NCBI GenBank assembly: GCA_031256775.1
Contig: JAIRPX010000135.1
Coordinates: 1-32,372, forward strand
Length of the DNA stretch: 32,372 nt
Direction of reading: 5' to 3'
From: Dysgonamonadaceae bacterium
Lineage (GTDB): Bacteria > Bacteroidota > Bacteroidia > Bacteroidales > Azobacteroidaceae
Position 1 is the stretch's first letter; each line of letters begins with the position of its first letter. The notes under the pieces were generated by a model that was given only the letters and a program-made list of their open reading frames with translations, was not told where the DNA came from and made no database searches. Below are positions 16,373 through 23,876 of this stretch, in pieces. The translations under genes were made by a program, and so were the position numbers.

Positions 16373-16380
16373 CAAAGATA
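16373..16380 (-). promoter_or_regulatory. -7 box for the 62-residue membrane protein
   Basis: The minus strand reads TATCTTTG followed by C. No strong TTTG lies at 19-21 bases upstream. It points only at the 16117-16305 ORF. Confidence 0.45.
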
Positions 16381-16596
16381 GGTGATATTTGTCAAATAAA
16401 CTGTATTTTTTGTCAACTATTTTTGATATATATTGAAATTATTTTATCATTTTAGCAACAAAAAAAGAATCTGGATGTCATAATTATACATTGAAAGCCC
16501 TTATGATTTTTAACTGGTTTTGTATTTTTGAAAAATGACACGCAACGCTAATTTGAATCGTTTTACGTAAAATATTAAATGAAGATATTACAAATT

Positions 16597-16735
16597 TATA
16601 CTCTGCATGATTTTTTGCAACGTCATTGCGAAGGCGAAGCCTGAAGCAATCCAGAAATTAGTTTTCAGTTTTCAGCTGGATTGCTTCGCTAACGCTCGCA
16701 ATGACGATGTACAAAATTAAACCGCGTAAAGTATA
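16597..16735 (+). repeat. MITE-like hairpin element, copy A (complete)
   Basis: 139 bases with long imperfect terminal inverted repeats of about 60 bases. The left end starts TATACTCTGCATG, followed by a T-rich segment and CGTCATTGCGAAGGCG, ending GAAGCAATCCAG. The right end is the reverse, closing with AAACCGCGTAAAGTATA. The loop has about two TTTTCAG heptamers. The outer parts of the arms pair as well as the inner ones, so the whole element could fold into one long hairpin. Confidence 0.85.
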
Positions 16736-16771
16736 ATTCATAAACATGAAATGAATAAAAATTAAGGTATC

Positions 16772-16949
16772 GCAGCTACGCTGCTCTGTTCATATTCCGT
16801 ACATCCTTTACCGTGCGCTTACGCACACGGCTACAAATATACTGGCGCTACGCGCCTTCTCGCAAAACACAAGGTTTTGCAGATGATCCCATAAAACAGC
16901 TACTCTGCAAATTCTTTTAAACCGTGCTGAACAAAAGCAGCGTAGCTGC
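16772..16949. repeat. Cluster of mini-hairpins with flanking inverted repeat
   Basis: A second kind of element between copies A and B. Its ends are inverted: GCAGCTACGCTGC (16772-16784) and GCAGCGTAGCTGC (16937-16949), with TGTTC/GAACA alongside. Inside are further small hairpins: CCGTGCG-CTTA-CGCACACGG (16811-16830), GGCGC-TAC-GCGCC (16844-16856) and GCAAAAC-ACAAG-GTTTTGC (16862-16880). Each end sequence is also itself a hairpin with a TAC or GTA loop. No reading frame of note crosses it. Confidence 0.75.
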
Positions 16950-16971
16950 AACATCTTTTTTAACAGCTAAT

Positions 16972-17128
16972 TATACTCTGCACGGCATGATTTTTTGCAA
17001 CGTCATTGCGAAGGCGAAGCCTGAAGCAATCCAGTAAAAAACTGAAAACTGAAGCCTGAAACTAATTTCTGGATTGCTTCGCTAACGCTCACAATGACGA
17101 TACACAAAATTAAACCGCATAAAGTATA
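16972..17128 (+). repeat. MITE-like hairpin element, copy B (complete)
   Basis: 157 bases, same ends as copy A: TATACTCTGCACGG on the left and CCGCATAAAGTATA on the right. The inner arms are CGTCATTGCGAAGGCG/GAAGCAATCCAG and CTGGATTGC/CACAATGACG. The loop is longer than in copy A and contains degenerate ACTGAAA heptamers. Confidence 0.85.
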
Positions 17129-17147
17129 AATGAAGATATTACAAATT

Positions 17148-17245
17148 TATACTCTACATGATTTTTTTACAACGTCATTGCGAAGGCGAAGCCTGAAGCA
17201 ATCCAGTAAAAAACTGAAAACTAAAAACTGAAAACTGAAAACTTC
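17148..17245 (+). repeat. MITE-like hairpin element, half copy C
   Basis: The left arm is present (TATACTCTACATG to AATCCAG, 17148-17206), followed by about five ACTGAAAA-type heptamers. The right arm is missing; unrelated sequence follows (TTCGTGCTATCGCG). It is preceded by the same 20 bases that precede copy A. Confidence 0.8.
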
Positions 17246-17390
17246 GTGCTATCGCGCCTTAGCTCCAGCAATATTCATTTATTCCAGATAATCCTCAAGT
17301 AATAAGGGACTTATTAGACACAAAATATTTAATTACTGAATTTTTTGAAGTTTTTTGTTCCGAAATTGTAATTGTTTTGTAAAAAAAGTG

Positions 17391-17398
17391 TAACTTTG
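17391..17398 (+). promoter_or_regulatory. -7 box of the DUF47-PiT operon
   Basis: TAACTTTG followed by C matches TAnnTTTG. A TTG at 17366-17368 is 22 bases upstream and may be the -33 element. Transcription would start near 17405, about 67 bases before the ATG at 17472. Confidence 0.6.
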
Positions 17399-17471
17399 CG
17401 GCGCATTTTTATTTTTCAATTCAGATTCTAAAATATAAAATGAACAAGTATTATGTATTAACGCTTTATGT

Positions 17472-18122
17472 ATGAAGATAAATAATATTCTGAGTGTTTT
17501 CTCGCCAAGAGATGTTAAATTTTTTCCATTGCTGAATGAAACGGCGGAAGTTTTAGATCGGGCAGCTGTTCTTTTGCTGGAGTTGTTTTCTTCCAATGAC
17601 AAAGAAAAACGTAAGGATTTATGTAAACGAATAAAGGAAGAGGAAATAAAGGGCGACAAAATTACCGGACGGATTTTCAAGGCGCTCAATGAAACTTTTA
17701 TCACTCCCTTTGACAGAGAGGATATTAGCGAGCTGGCTGATCAGATGGACGATTCAATCGACGCCATCAATCGGTCGGCGCAAAAAGTTTTGCTTTATTC
17801 GCCTGAAATTCTGCCTGCTGCAACGTCTCAACTGGCTGATATTATTAATAAGGGAGCCACAGAAGTCAGAGCGGCAGTCCTTGAACTGACTAATTTGAAG
17901 AGGTCTGACCAGTGTGTTCGCAAACATGCAAAAGAAATCAAAAACCTGGAAGAACAGGCTGATATTATTTATGAAAAAGGTATTATCGACCTTTTCAAAG
18001 CTGAAATGAGGACTATCGAATTGATTAAGCTGAAAGAAATCATTCAGGAGCTGGAAAAATCTGCAAATAAAATCAATAATGTAGGTAAAGTATTAAAAAC
18101 TATAATTGTAAAATACGCCTGA
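17472..18122 (+). CDS. DUF47 (PhoU-like) family protein, partner of the PiT transporter
   Basis: 216 residues, predicted all-helical. It has repeated acidic helices typical of the PhoU-like DUF47 family, including IKEEEIKGDKITGRIFKALNETFITPFDREDI with the conserved E-x3-GD and FITPFDREDI. Such proteins bind metals and probably control the activity of neighbouring phosphate transporters. The gene is 14 bases upstream of the PiT gene, so the two form an operon. No pstABC or phoU genes are in the window. Confidence 0.92.
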   Translation: MKINNILSVFSPRDVKFFPLLNETAEVLDRAAVLLLELFSSNDKEKRKDLCKRIKEEEIKGDKITGRIFKALNETFITPFDREDISELADQMDDSIDAINRSAQKVLLYSPEILPAATSQLADIINKGATEVRAAVLELTNLKRSDQCVRKHAKEIKNLEEQADIIYEKGIIDLFKAEMRTIELIKLKEIIQELEKSANKINNVGKVLKTIIVKYA

Positions 18123-18136
18123 AAATAAAGTAGATT

Positions 18137-19228
18137 ATGATTTTACTTATTACCGTTATTGTTCTTGCACTTATTTTTGATTATATCAACGGTTTTCACG
18201 ATGCAGCCAATTCTATCGCTACTATTGTGTCAACCAAGGTTTTGACTCCGTTATTAGCAGTTCTCTGGGCTGCTTTTTTTAATTTTGTAGCATTTTTTAT
18301 TGCTAAATATGTCATTGGCGAATTTGGTATTGCCAACACTGTTTCAAAAACTGTGGTAGAGAACTTTATCACTTTACCGGTGATTCTTTCCGGCTTGCTG
18401 GCTGCCATTTCATGGAATTTGCTTACGTGGTGGCTGGGAATACCGTCTTCGTCGTCGCACACGCTGATTGGAGGATTTATGGGAGCGGCTATTGCCAGCG
18501 CTTGGAATATTGATGTCATTCACTGGGTTGACTGGGTTAGTTCGAGCGGCAAAATGAATAAAGGCGTTGTTACTATCGCCATGTTCATTATTTTAGCTCC
18601 TCTTATCGGGATGATTGTGTCTATTTTTTTCACTACCTGCGTATTTTGGATTTGCAGGAAAGCCAATCCTCACAAAGCCAACAAATGGTTTAAAAAATTA
18701 CAGCTTGTTTCTTCCGGACTTTTCAGTATAGGACATGGGTTGAATGATTCGCAAAAAGTTATGGGTATAATTGGCGCCGCATTGATCGCCGCCACTAATG
18801 ATCCTGCTATAGCTAATATTATGCCTAACTGGATGCACATGCACAGTATTAAGGAGATGGCAGACAATAATCAACTTGCATGGGTGCCTTTTGCCTGCTT
18901 CACAGTTATAGCTTTGGGAACTATGTCGGGCGGATGGAAAATTATCAAGACTATGGGATCGCGTATCACAAAGGTGAATCCTCTGGAAGGCGTAGTTGCC
19001 GAAACCTCAGGAGCTTTGACGCTTTATCTTACCGAGATATTAAAGATACCTGTAAGTACTACGCATACTATTACGGGCGCTATTATGGGCGTAGGCGCTT
19101 TCAAACGGTTGACAGCTGTGCGATGGGGAGTTACAATCAATTTGCTTTGGGCATGGATACTTACCATACCTGTAAGCGCCTTACTTGCAGCTATGTTCTA
19201 TTTCATAATCCGTTTTATAGGTATATAA
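18137..19228 (+). CDS. PiT-family inorganic phosphate transporter
   Basis: 363 residues, about ten membrane helices. The two PiT signature repeats are visible: GFHDAANSIATIVSTKVLTP near the N-terminus and GHGLNDSQKVMG in the second half, each with the conserved D and N. IPSSSSHTLIGG and IPVSTTHTITGAIMG are the duplicated substrate-site motifs. It moves phosphate, usually as a metal-phosphate complex, across the inner membrane using proton or sodium flow. It is expressed with the DUF47 gene and ends eight bases before a convergent gene. Confidence 0.95.
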   Translation: MILLITVIVLALIFDYINGFHDAANSIATIVSTKVLTPLLAVLWAAFFNFVAFFIAKYVIGEFGIANTVSKTVVENFITLPVILSGLLAAISWNLLTWWLGIPSSSSHTLIGGFMGAAIASAWNIDVIHWVDWVSSSGKMNKGVVTIAMFIILAPLIGMIVSIFFTTCVFWICRKANPHKANKWFKKLQLVSSGLFSIGHGLNDSQKVMGIIGAALIAATNDPAIANIMPNWMHMHSIKEMADNNQLAWVPFACFTVIALGTMSGGWKIIKTMGSRITKVNPLEGVVAETSGALTLYLTEILKIPVSTTHTITGAIMGVGAFKRLTAVRWGVTINLLWAWILTIPVSALLAAMFYFIIRFIGI

Positions 19229-19236
19229 CACGGATT

Positions 19237-19758
19237 TCATACCCTGTCGAAAAATGGATTTTTAGAAGATGCTGAAACGGGAATTGCAAAGACTAACTGG
19301 CATCCTTTCAGCAAGTTAAGTTTTTGAGCAGTCAATCCGGCAGAAAACATTACCCGTGTATCCAATCGGAGGTCGGCGGCTGTAGCGCAAGCAGAGCCAA
19401 TAGCAATTCCCACATCAATTGAGTTGATTGCACATGGAATTGTTTCAGGTTTTTCATCGCATTTGGAAAACCCGCAGTGATTGCAGTTCAATCCCTGTGT
19501 TTGTTGGCGAGTTCCAATAAGAACAACTGCTTCAGCCAACAGGATATTGTTTGCGTCGCGAAAGAAGAATTTAAGTCCTTTCTCTTCACCCACTTCCAAC
19601 ATTTTATCAGACAAGACTTTAATTTCATCGCCTTCAACAGCGGCAATTTCGATAATATCAACTCCTTTTCCTTTCGGAGCTGTCCGGGCGGCTGTCATCA
19701 TTTGCCTGACAGCATTCATCACATACGCCCGACGAGTTTCGCGTTCATTAAATATCAT
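19237..19758 (-). CDS. DUF2148 ferredoxin-like protein
   Basis: 173 residues. The centre has a cysteine cluster GLNCNHCGFSKCDEKPETIPC, which fits the DUF2148 ferredoxin-domain family and could hold an iron-sulfur cluster, followed by IGSACATAADLRLDTRV with one more cysteine. Proteins of this family are found mostly in anaerobes and are uncharacterised. The gene follows nuoL on the same strand, 104 bases away and beyond a hairpin that probably ends the nuo transcript. It occupies the place where nuoM might be expected. A redox link to the complex is possible but not shown. Confidence 0.88.
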   Translation of the reverse strand: MIFNERETRRAYVMNAVRQMMTAARTAPKGKGVDIIEIAAVEGDEIKVLSDKMLEVGEEKGLKFFFRDANNILLAEAVVLIGTRQQTQGLNCNHCGFSKCDEKPETIPCAINSIDVGIAIGSACATAADLRLDTRVMFSAGLTAQKLNLLKGCQLVFAIPVSASSKNPFFDRV

Positions 19759-19813
19759 ACTGCTATGTTTTTAAGCGTTCAATTTAAACTGCGATTTTTT
19801 AAATACAAAATGA

Positions 19814-19833
19814 AACGGGAAAATAATCCCGTT
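19814..19833 (-). terminator. Hairpin after nuoL (likely terminator)
   Basis: AACGGGA and TCCCGTT form a perfect 7-base-pair stem around the six-base loop. On the minus strand it is followed by a T-rich but interrupted tract (TCATTTTGTATTT). It lies 30 bases after the nuoL stop codon, so the nuo transcript probably ends here, before the DUF2148 gene. Confidence 0.6.
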
Positions 19834-19862
19834 CCATTTTACTTTTGCATGAAAATTTATAT

Positions 19863-21770
19863 TTACAGAAATAATACCAGTCCTGCTATCAAAATTGTTC
19901 CGGCAATAAACACCCATGCATAAAACTGCACCTGTCCCGACTGCAATCCGCGAATAGCAGTTGAAGATTTTTGCGTAATCCACGCCAAACCGTCCATAGA
20001 ACCGTCGATGATGTGGCGGTCGAACCATTTAATCGGCACACAAATGTAACGGAAAATAACCGTTTGAGTAATCCACATCCATATTTCGTCCAAATAAAAT
20101 TTGTGCAATGTTGCTGTGTAAAATCCACCCATTTTTTGTGCAATTCTTGCCGGTTGTTTGCTGTCTTTGAAATACAAAACAAAGGCAACGCAAATTCCGA
20201 TAACAGCAACGGCAATGCTTAGTGTCGCAACTAATGGATCAATATGAGTGTGAAACGGTTTATTATCGCTACTGATAAAATCGGCAAACGGAATAAATCC
20301 TGTAAAAATCGAAAAAACAGCTAATATGATTAAAGGAATAGCCATTGGAGCTTTTGATTCGTGAGGTTTGTGGTGATATTCGCGTTTTCCATTCCAGAAA
20401 ATGCAGAAATACAAACGGAACATGTAAAAAGCGGTTAATCCGGCAATAATCCATAGCGTCCAAAAAATAACAGGCTGATGATGGAATGCTGCCGCCAAAA
20501 TTTCATCCTTGCTGAAAAAACCTGAAAATGGCCAGATTCCTGCAATAGCCAGACATGCAATGAAAAATGTGATACTCGTAATTTTCATGTATTTGTGTAA
20601 ACCGCCCATTGCACTCATCTCATTGCTGTGAACTGCATGGATAACCGAACCTGCTCCCAAAAACAGCAGGGCTTTGAAGAATGCGTGAGTAAACAGATGG
20701 AACATCGAAGCCATATAACCCAGTCCATCGTGGTCGCCATAGCCAGAAACACCAAGAGCTACCATCATATACGCAATTTGCGAAATAGTGGAAAATGCCA
20801 ACACACGCTTAATATCGGTTTGCGTAATGGCAATTACTGCCGCAAACAGTGCGGTAAATGCACCAATATATGCAATCATTTCCAATACGTCAGGAGCTGC
20901 GAAGAAGTAAACCGGAAATAAACGCGCAACAAGGTAAACGCCTGCCACTACCATTGTAGCTGCATGAATCAGCGCGGAAACAGGCGTGGGACCTTCCATT
21001 GCATCCGGCAACCAAATATGCAGCGGAAACATTGCCGATTTTCCGGCGCCGCCCATAAAAATAAGCGCCAAAGCCCAAGTTGCAAGCGATAATCCCATGA
21101 ATGTTCCGCCTGCAAACGAGGAAGTTACTAATGAAGCCTTATCTGCTGTCAATGCGGCGAAATCAAATGTTTTTGTATAATAAGATAAAATCAGTATTCC
21201 TATTAAAAAGCCCAAATCGGCAAAACGGGTAACAATAAAAGCCTTTTTGCTCGCCGACACCGCTGAAGGTTTCGTATAGTAAAATCCGATTAGGGAATAG
21301 GAACTTACGCCCACCAGTTCCCAGAAAATATACATCTGGAAAATATTGGTGGCGACTACCAGACCCAGCATGGAAAAACTGAACAGCGAAAGCAAAGCGT
21401 AATAGCGTTGAAATCCTTTTTCGCCTTTCATATAACCAAGACTGTAAATGTGAACCATCAGCGAAACGGTGGTAATAACCATAAGCATCATGACTGAAAT
21501 GGGGTCTAAAAGTATGCCCAAATCTATATGCAATTTGTTGGTAAAGTGTAGCCATTGAAAATTCAGCGCTGTGATTGATTGCCACGATTCGCCCGTTTTT
21601 CCAATTTGGAAAAAATATTGATAAGCCACAAAGTAGGCTGCAACGGCGCATAAAGCCATGCCCAGCGTGCCTATGATTCCGGCTGCTACCGGTTTTAATT
21701 TTTTTCCCGATAATCCTAATGCGAGGAATATGATAAAGGGGAGCGCTACTATAAATAAACTGTATTCCAT
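19863..21770 (-). CDS. nuoL: NADH-quinone oxidoreductase subunit L
   Basis: 635 residues from the ATG at 21770. The frame is open nine codons further upstream, but that extension (FTKYMFT) comes from the octamer repeat at 21773-21806, so the MEYSLFIV start is preferred. It is an antiporter-like subunit of the complex I membrane arm with about 16 helices. Motifs include the quinone-antiporter signature FWELVGVSSYSLIGFYY with the key glutamate, MFPLHIWLPDAMEGPTPVSALIHAATMV, and the K- and H-rich half-channel region. The long C-terminal helix that runs along the membrane arm appears present (residues about 520-635). It is last in the operon; nuoM and nuoN do not follow. Confidence 0.96.
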   Translation of the reverse strand: MEYSLFIVALPFIIFLALGLSGKKLKPVAAGIIGTLGMALCAVAAYFVAYQYFFQIGKTGESWQSITALNFQWLHFTNKLHIDLGILLDPISVMMLMVITTVSLMVHIYSLGYMKGEKGFQRYYALLSLFSFSMLGLVVATNIFQMYIFWELVGVSSYSLIGFYYTKPSAVSASKKAFIVTRFADLGFLIGILILSYYTKTFDFAALTADKASLVTSSFAGGTFMGLSLATWALALIFMGGAGKSAMFPLHIWLPDAMEGPTPVSALIHAATMVVAGVYLVARLFPVYFFAAPDVLEMIAYIGAFTALFAAVIAITQTDIKRVLAFSTISQIAYMMVALGVSGYGDHDGLGYMASMFHLFTHAFFKALLFLGAGSVIHAVHSNEMSAMGGLHKYMKITSITFFIACLAIAGIWPFSGFFSKDEILAAAFHHQPVIFWTLWIIAGLTAFYMFRLYFCIFWNGKREYHHKPHESKAPMAIPLIILAVFSIFTGFIPFADFISSDNKPFHTHIDPLVATLSIAVAVIGICVAFVLYFKDSKQPARIAQKMGGFYTATLHKFYLDEIWMWITQTVIFRYICVPIKWFDRHIIDGSMDGLAWITQKSSTAIRGLQSGQVQFYAWVFIAGTILIAGLVLFL

Positions 21771-21772
21771 AT

Positions 21773-21806
21773 TAGTAAACATGTATTTAGTAAACAAGTG
21801 AACGAG
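21773..21806. repeat. Short octamer repeat block upstream of nuoL
   Basis: Two TAGTAAAC units and a GTGAACGAG lie directly before the nuoL start codon. They are the same TAGTAAAC/ACGAG words as the array between nuoH and nuoI. The block gives nuoL an in-frame upstream ATG. Confidence 0.7.
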
Positions 21807-21858
21807 AATATGCGTAACGGGTATTTCCTATTTACCTGTTGATTCATAATCTGTTTGC

Positions 21859-22167
21859 TCAATTTTTCATTTTATTCAAATTATCAATATCAATATTTCC
21901 AATCACACGATAAGCATTGATTATTATCGCCAATGCCACAGCTGTTTCGGCTGCTGTAATTGCTATACCGAAGAGGGTAAAAAACATTCCTTCCAATTGA
22001 TGGGGAAACAAAAAACGGTTGAATACCGCGAAATTGATTTCCACAGCGTTAAGGATTAATTCCAGCGAAATCAGCATTGCAATCATGTTTTTACGGGTAA
22101 TGAAACCGTATATCCCGATGAAAAACATCAGGGTGCTGATTATTAAATAATGTTCAAGTTGTATCAT
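21859..22167 (-). CDS. nuoK: NADH-quinone oxidoreductase subunit K
   Basis: 102 residues with three membrane helices, the normal NuoK size. The conserved glutamates of the proton path are present: SLELILNAVEINF carries both, in helices 2 and 3. It starts 12 bases after nuoJ and is followed by an 88-base gap before nuoL that contains the octamer repeat. Confidence 0.95.
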   Translation of the reverse strand: MIQLEHYLIISTLMFFIGIYGFITRKNMIAMLISLELILNAVEINFAVFNRFLFPHQLEGMFFTLFGIAITAAETAVALAIIINAYRVIGNIDIDNLNKMKN

Positions 22168-22179
22168 AATTATACCATT

Positions 22180-22701
22180 TTATCTTTTCCTCGCAATTAA
22201 AATTCCCCCGATAATCGCAGCTAAAAGCAACAAGCTCAATATTTCAAACGGCAGGAGATACTGATATTTTTCCGTTCCCATCAGCGCTTCGCCAATCGCT
22301 TTCATATTCAGTTCCTGGTCGCCTTCTACGCCGACGTTTTCGGCATAAACAAAACGGTGTTTTAATAATACGAAAGCCGTTATCGCAATTCCTGCCAGCG
22401 CTGCCAAACCGCCTGTCAGGTATTTTCGCGTTTGATGTTTTTTAAGGACGTTGCCCTTCTGACTTGTCAGGAAGATAGCGAAAATGAACAGAACCGCTAC
22501 GCCTCCTGCATAAACCGAAATTTGCACGGCTGCCAGGAAATGATAGTTCAGTAATAGGTAAAAGCCAGCAGTACAGATTAATACAAGCAGCAAATAAGTT
22601 GCCGCTCTCAGCAGGCTTTTCGACGTTACCGCCAGAATGGACAGGACTATACTTGCCACGCCCAAACAAATAAAAATAATTAAATTAATTATCGGATCCA
22701 T
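22180..22701 (-). CDS. nuoJ: NADH-quinone oxidoreductase subunit J
   Basis: 173 residues from the ATG at 22701 (MDPIINLIIF). A start seven codons upstream at 22722 is possible but adds a charged tail not seen in the family. Five membrane helices are predicted. QISVYAGGVAVLFIFAIFL in helix 3 is the conserved pi-bulge region of NuoJ. Part of the proton-pumping membrane arm. The upstream gap to nuoI (about 200 bases) is unusually long for this operon. Confidence 0.95.
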   Translation of the reverse strand: MDPIINLIIFICLGVASIVLSILAVTSKSLLRAATYLLLVLICTAGFYLLLNYHFLAAVQISVYAGGVAVLFIFAIFLTSQKGNVLKKHQTRKYLTGGLAALAGIAITAFVLLKHRFVYAENVGVEGDQELNMKAIGEALMGTEKYQYLLPFEILSLLLLAAIIGGILIARKR

Positions 22702-22842
22702 ATAAAGATGTATTTTTATCATTTATTCTATTTATATACAAATCGCTTGGTGCATATTGCCATTTAGTAACATTTGTCCAAAAAATCAAATGCGTCATAT
22801 TCATGCAAGTATAAAAAGCATCTTTGACAGCAATATTTTTCT

Positions 22843-22868
22843 TTCTGCAAATTTCTGAATTTGTAGAA
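22843..22868. other. Hairpin in the nuoI-nuoJ gap
   Basis: TTCTGCAAATT and AATTTGTAGAA pair over 11 positions (one G-T) around a 4-base loop. No T-run follows on the minus strand, so it does not look like a standard terminator. It may be an mRNA processing or stability site within the nuo transcript. No gene or clear promoter was found in the gap 22702-22901. Confidence 0.4.
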
Positions 22869-22901
22869 CCGTAAATAAAACTTTTTTACTGTTGTCAGAT
22901 T

Positions 22902-23366
22902 TCACTTTGCTTTTTTAATCAATCTTGATCCTTCTTTGTTAAGTCGTTCTACTAATTTTGAGCGCGTATAAACTGCATGTTCAAAATTATTCGACCAGTC
23001 AATAGCATCCTGTGGACAGGACGAGGTACATAACGCGCAGAAAATGCAACTGCCGACATCGTACAGGTATTTATCCAAAACTTTCTTTTCCTTGCCGGTT
23101 TCAGGATCAATTTCCTTTTTTGAAACGACCTCTATTGTGCCGTTAGGACAGTTCATTTGGCAAATACCACAAGCCGTACATTTGTGTTCATTCGCTTCAT
23201 TATGAGGCATAATCAACTGTCCGCGCATTCTTTCGTGAGGAAAAACTTTTCCACGATTTTCTGGATATTCTTCCGTTACTTTCTTGCGAATCATATTGAG
23301 CATGGTAATATACATACCTTGCATCAATCGCCAGATTCCAATTAATATATTTTTTATATACTTCAT
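22902..23366 (-). CDS. nuoI: NADH-quinone oxidoreductase subunit I (two 4Fe-4S clusters)
   Basis: 154 residues. Two ferredoxin motifs are complete: CTACGICQMNCP and CIFCALCTSSCP, which hold clusters N6a and N6b and pass electrons towards NuoB. The N-terminal helix (IGIWRLMQGMYITMLNMI) would lie on the membrane. The start codon is separated from nuoH by a 509-base repeat array, and the array ends ten bases before it. Confidence 0.96.
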   Translation of the reverse strand: MKYIKNILIGIWRLMQGMYITMLNMIRKKVTEEYPENRGKVFPHERMRGQLIMPHNEANEHKCTACGICQMNCPNGTIEVVSKKEIDPETGKEKKVLDKYLYDVGSCIFCALCTSSCPQDAIDWSNNFEHAVYTRSKLVERLNKEGSRLIKKAK

Positions 23367-23384
23367 AAGTTTATTCTTTTTTAG

Positions 23385-23876
23385 TAAACGAGTTTTTTAG
23401 TAAACGAGTAAACGAGATTTTTAGTAAACGAGTAAACAAGTTTTTCAGTAAACGAGTAAACAGGTTTTTCAGTAAACAAGTAAACAAGTTTTTTAGTAAA
23501 CGAGTAAACGAGGTTTTTAGTAAACGAGTAAACGAGATTTTTAGTAAATGAGTAAACGAGATTTTTAGTAAATGAGTAAACAGGTTTTTCAGTAAACGAG
23601 TAAACGTTTTTTTTAGTAAACGAGTAAACAGGTTTTTCAGTAAACGAGTAAACGATATTTTTAGTAAACGAGTAAACAAGTTTTTTAGTAAACGAGTAAA
23701 CGGGGTTTGTAGTAAACCTGTTTACTAATTTATCGTTTACTTGTTTACTAAAAACCTCATTTACTTGCTTATTCATTATCTCGTTTACTTGTCTACTCAT
23801 TATCTCGTTTACTTGTTTACTAATTTCTTGTCTACTCATTTCTCGTTTACTTGTCTACTCATTATCTTGTCTACTT
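23385..23876. repeat. 24-base tandem repeat array filling the nuoH-nuoI junction
   Basis: From 23385 there is one short 16-base unit, then thirteen exact-length 24-base units (23401-23712). Each unit is three octamers: TAAACGAG, TAAACRAG and WTTTTYAG, with scattered base changes but no indels. At 23710-23727 a small palindrome (TAGTAAAC-CT-GTTTACTA) turns the direction, and about five looser units continue in the opposite orientation, with CGTTTACTTGTYTAC words, up to the nuoH stop codon. The period is a multiple of three, so two minus-strand frames stay open for more than 100 codons (eight-residue repeats such as VYSFTKNL). I treat these as artefacts. The two halves are complementary, so the nuo mRNA could fold here. 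Confidence 0.92.

Larger units (their letters stand above)
16306..17471. other. Non-coding repeat island between the ECF locus and the DUF47 gene
   Basis: About 1.1 kb without a supportable gene. It contains three copies of the CGTCATTGCG hairpin element (A, B and a half copy C), a separate cluster of short hairpins between A and B, and the promoter of the DUF47-PiT pair at its right end. The first 280 bases (16306-16590) are plain AT-rich sequence with only the -7 box noted. A 20-base sequence ending in ACAAATTTA directly precedes both copy A and copy C, which suggests block duplication. Confidence 0.8.

Noticed and set aside
19840..19847. Plus-strand TACTTTTG -7 box between the DUF2148 gene and nuoL
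   Set aside because: It points into the nuoL antisense strand with no plus-strand gene nearby, so it is probably chance.
21771..21797. Longer nuoL start
   Set aside because: The extra nine codons are encoded by the octamer repeat block.
23381..23839. A minus-strand frame of 152 codons (and a second of 102 codons) with eight-residue repeats in the nuoH-nuoI junction
   Set aside because: Both frames exist only because the repeat period, 24, is a multiple of three and the unit lacks stops. Two overlapping frames of the same repeat are open, and nothing but the repeat supports either.
23385..23876. Possible CRISPR array
   Set aside because: The units are directly adjacent, with no unique spacers of constant length between them, and no cas genes are present.
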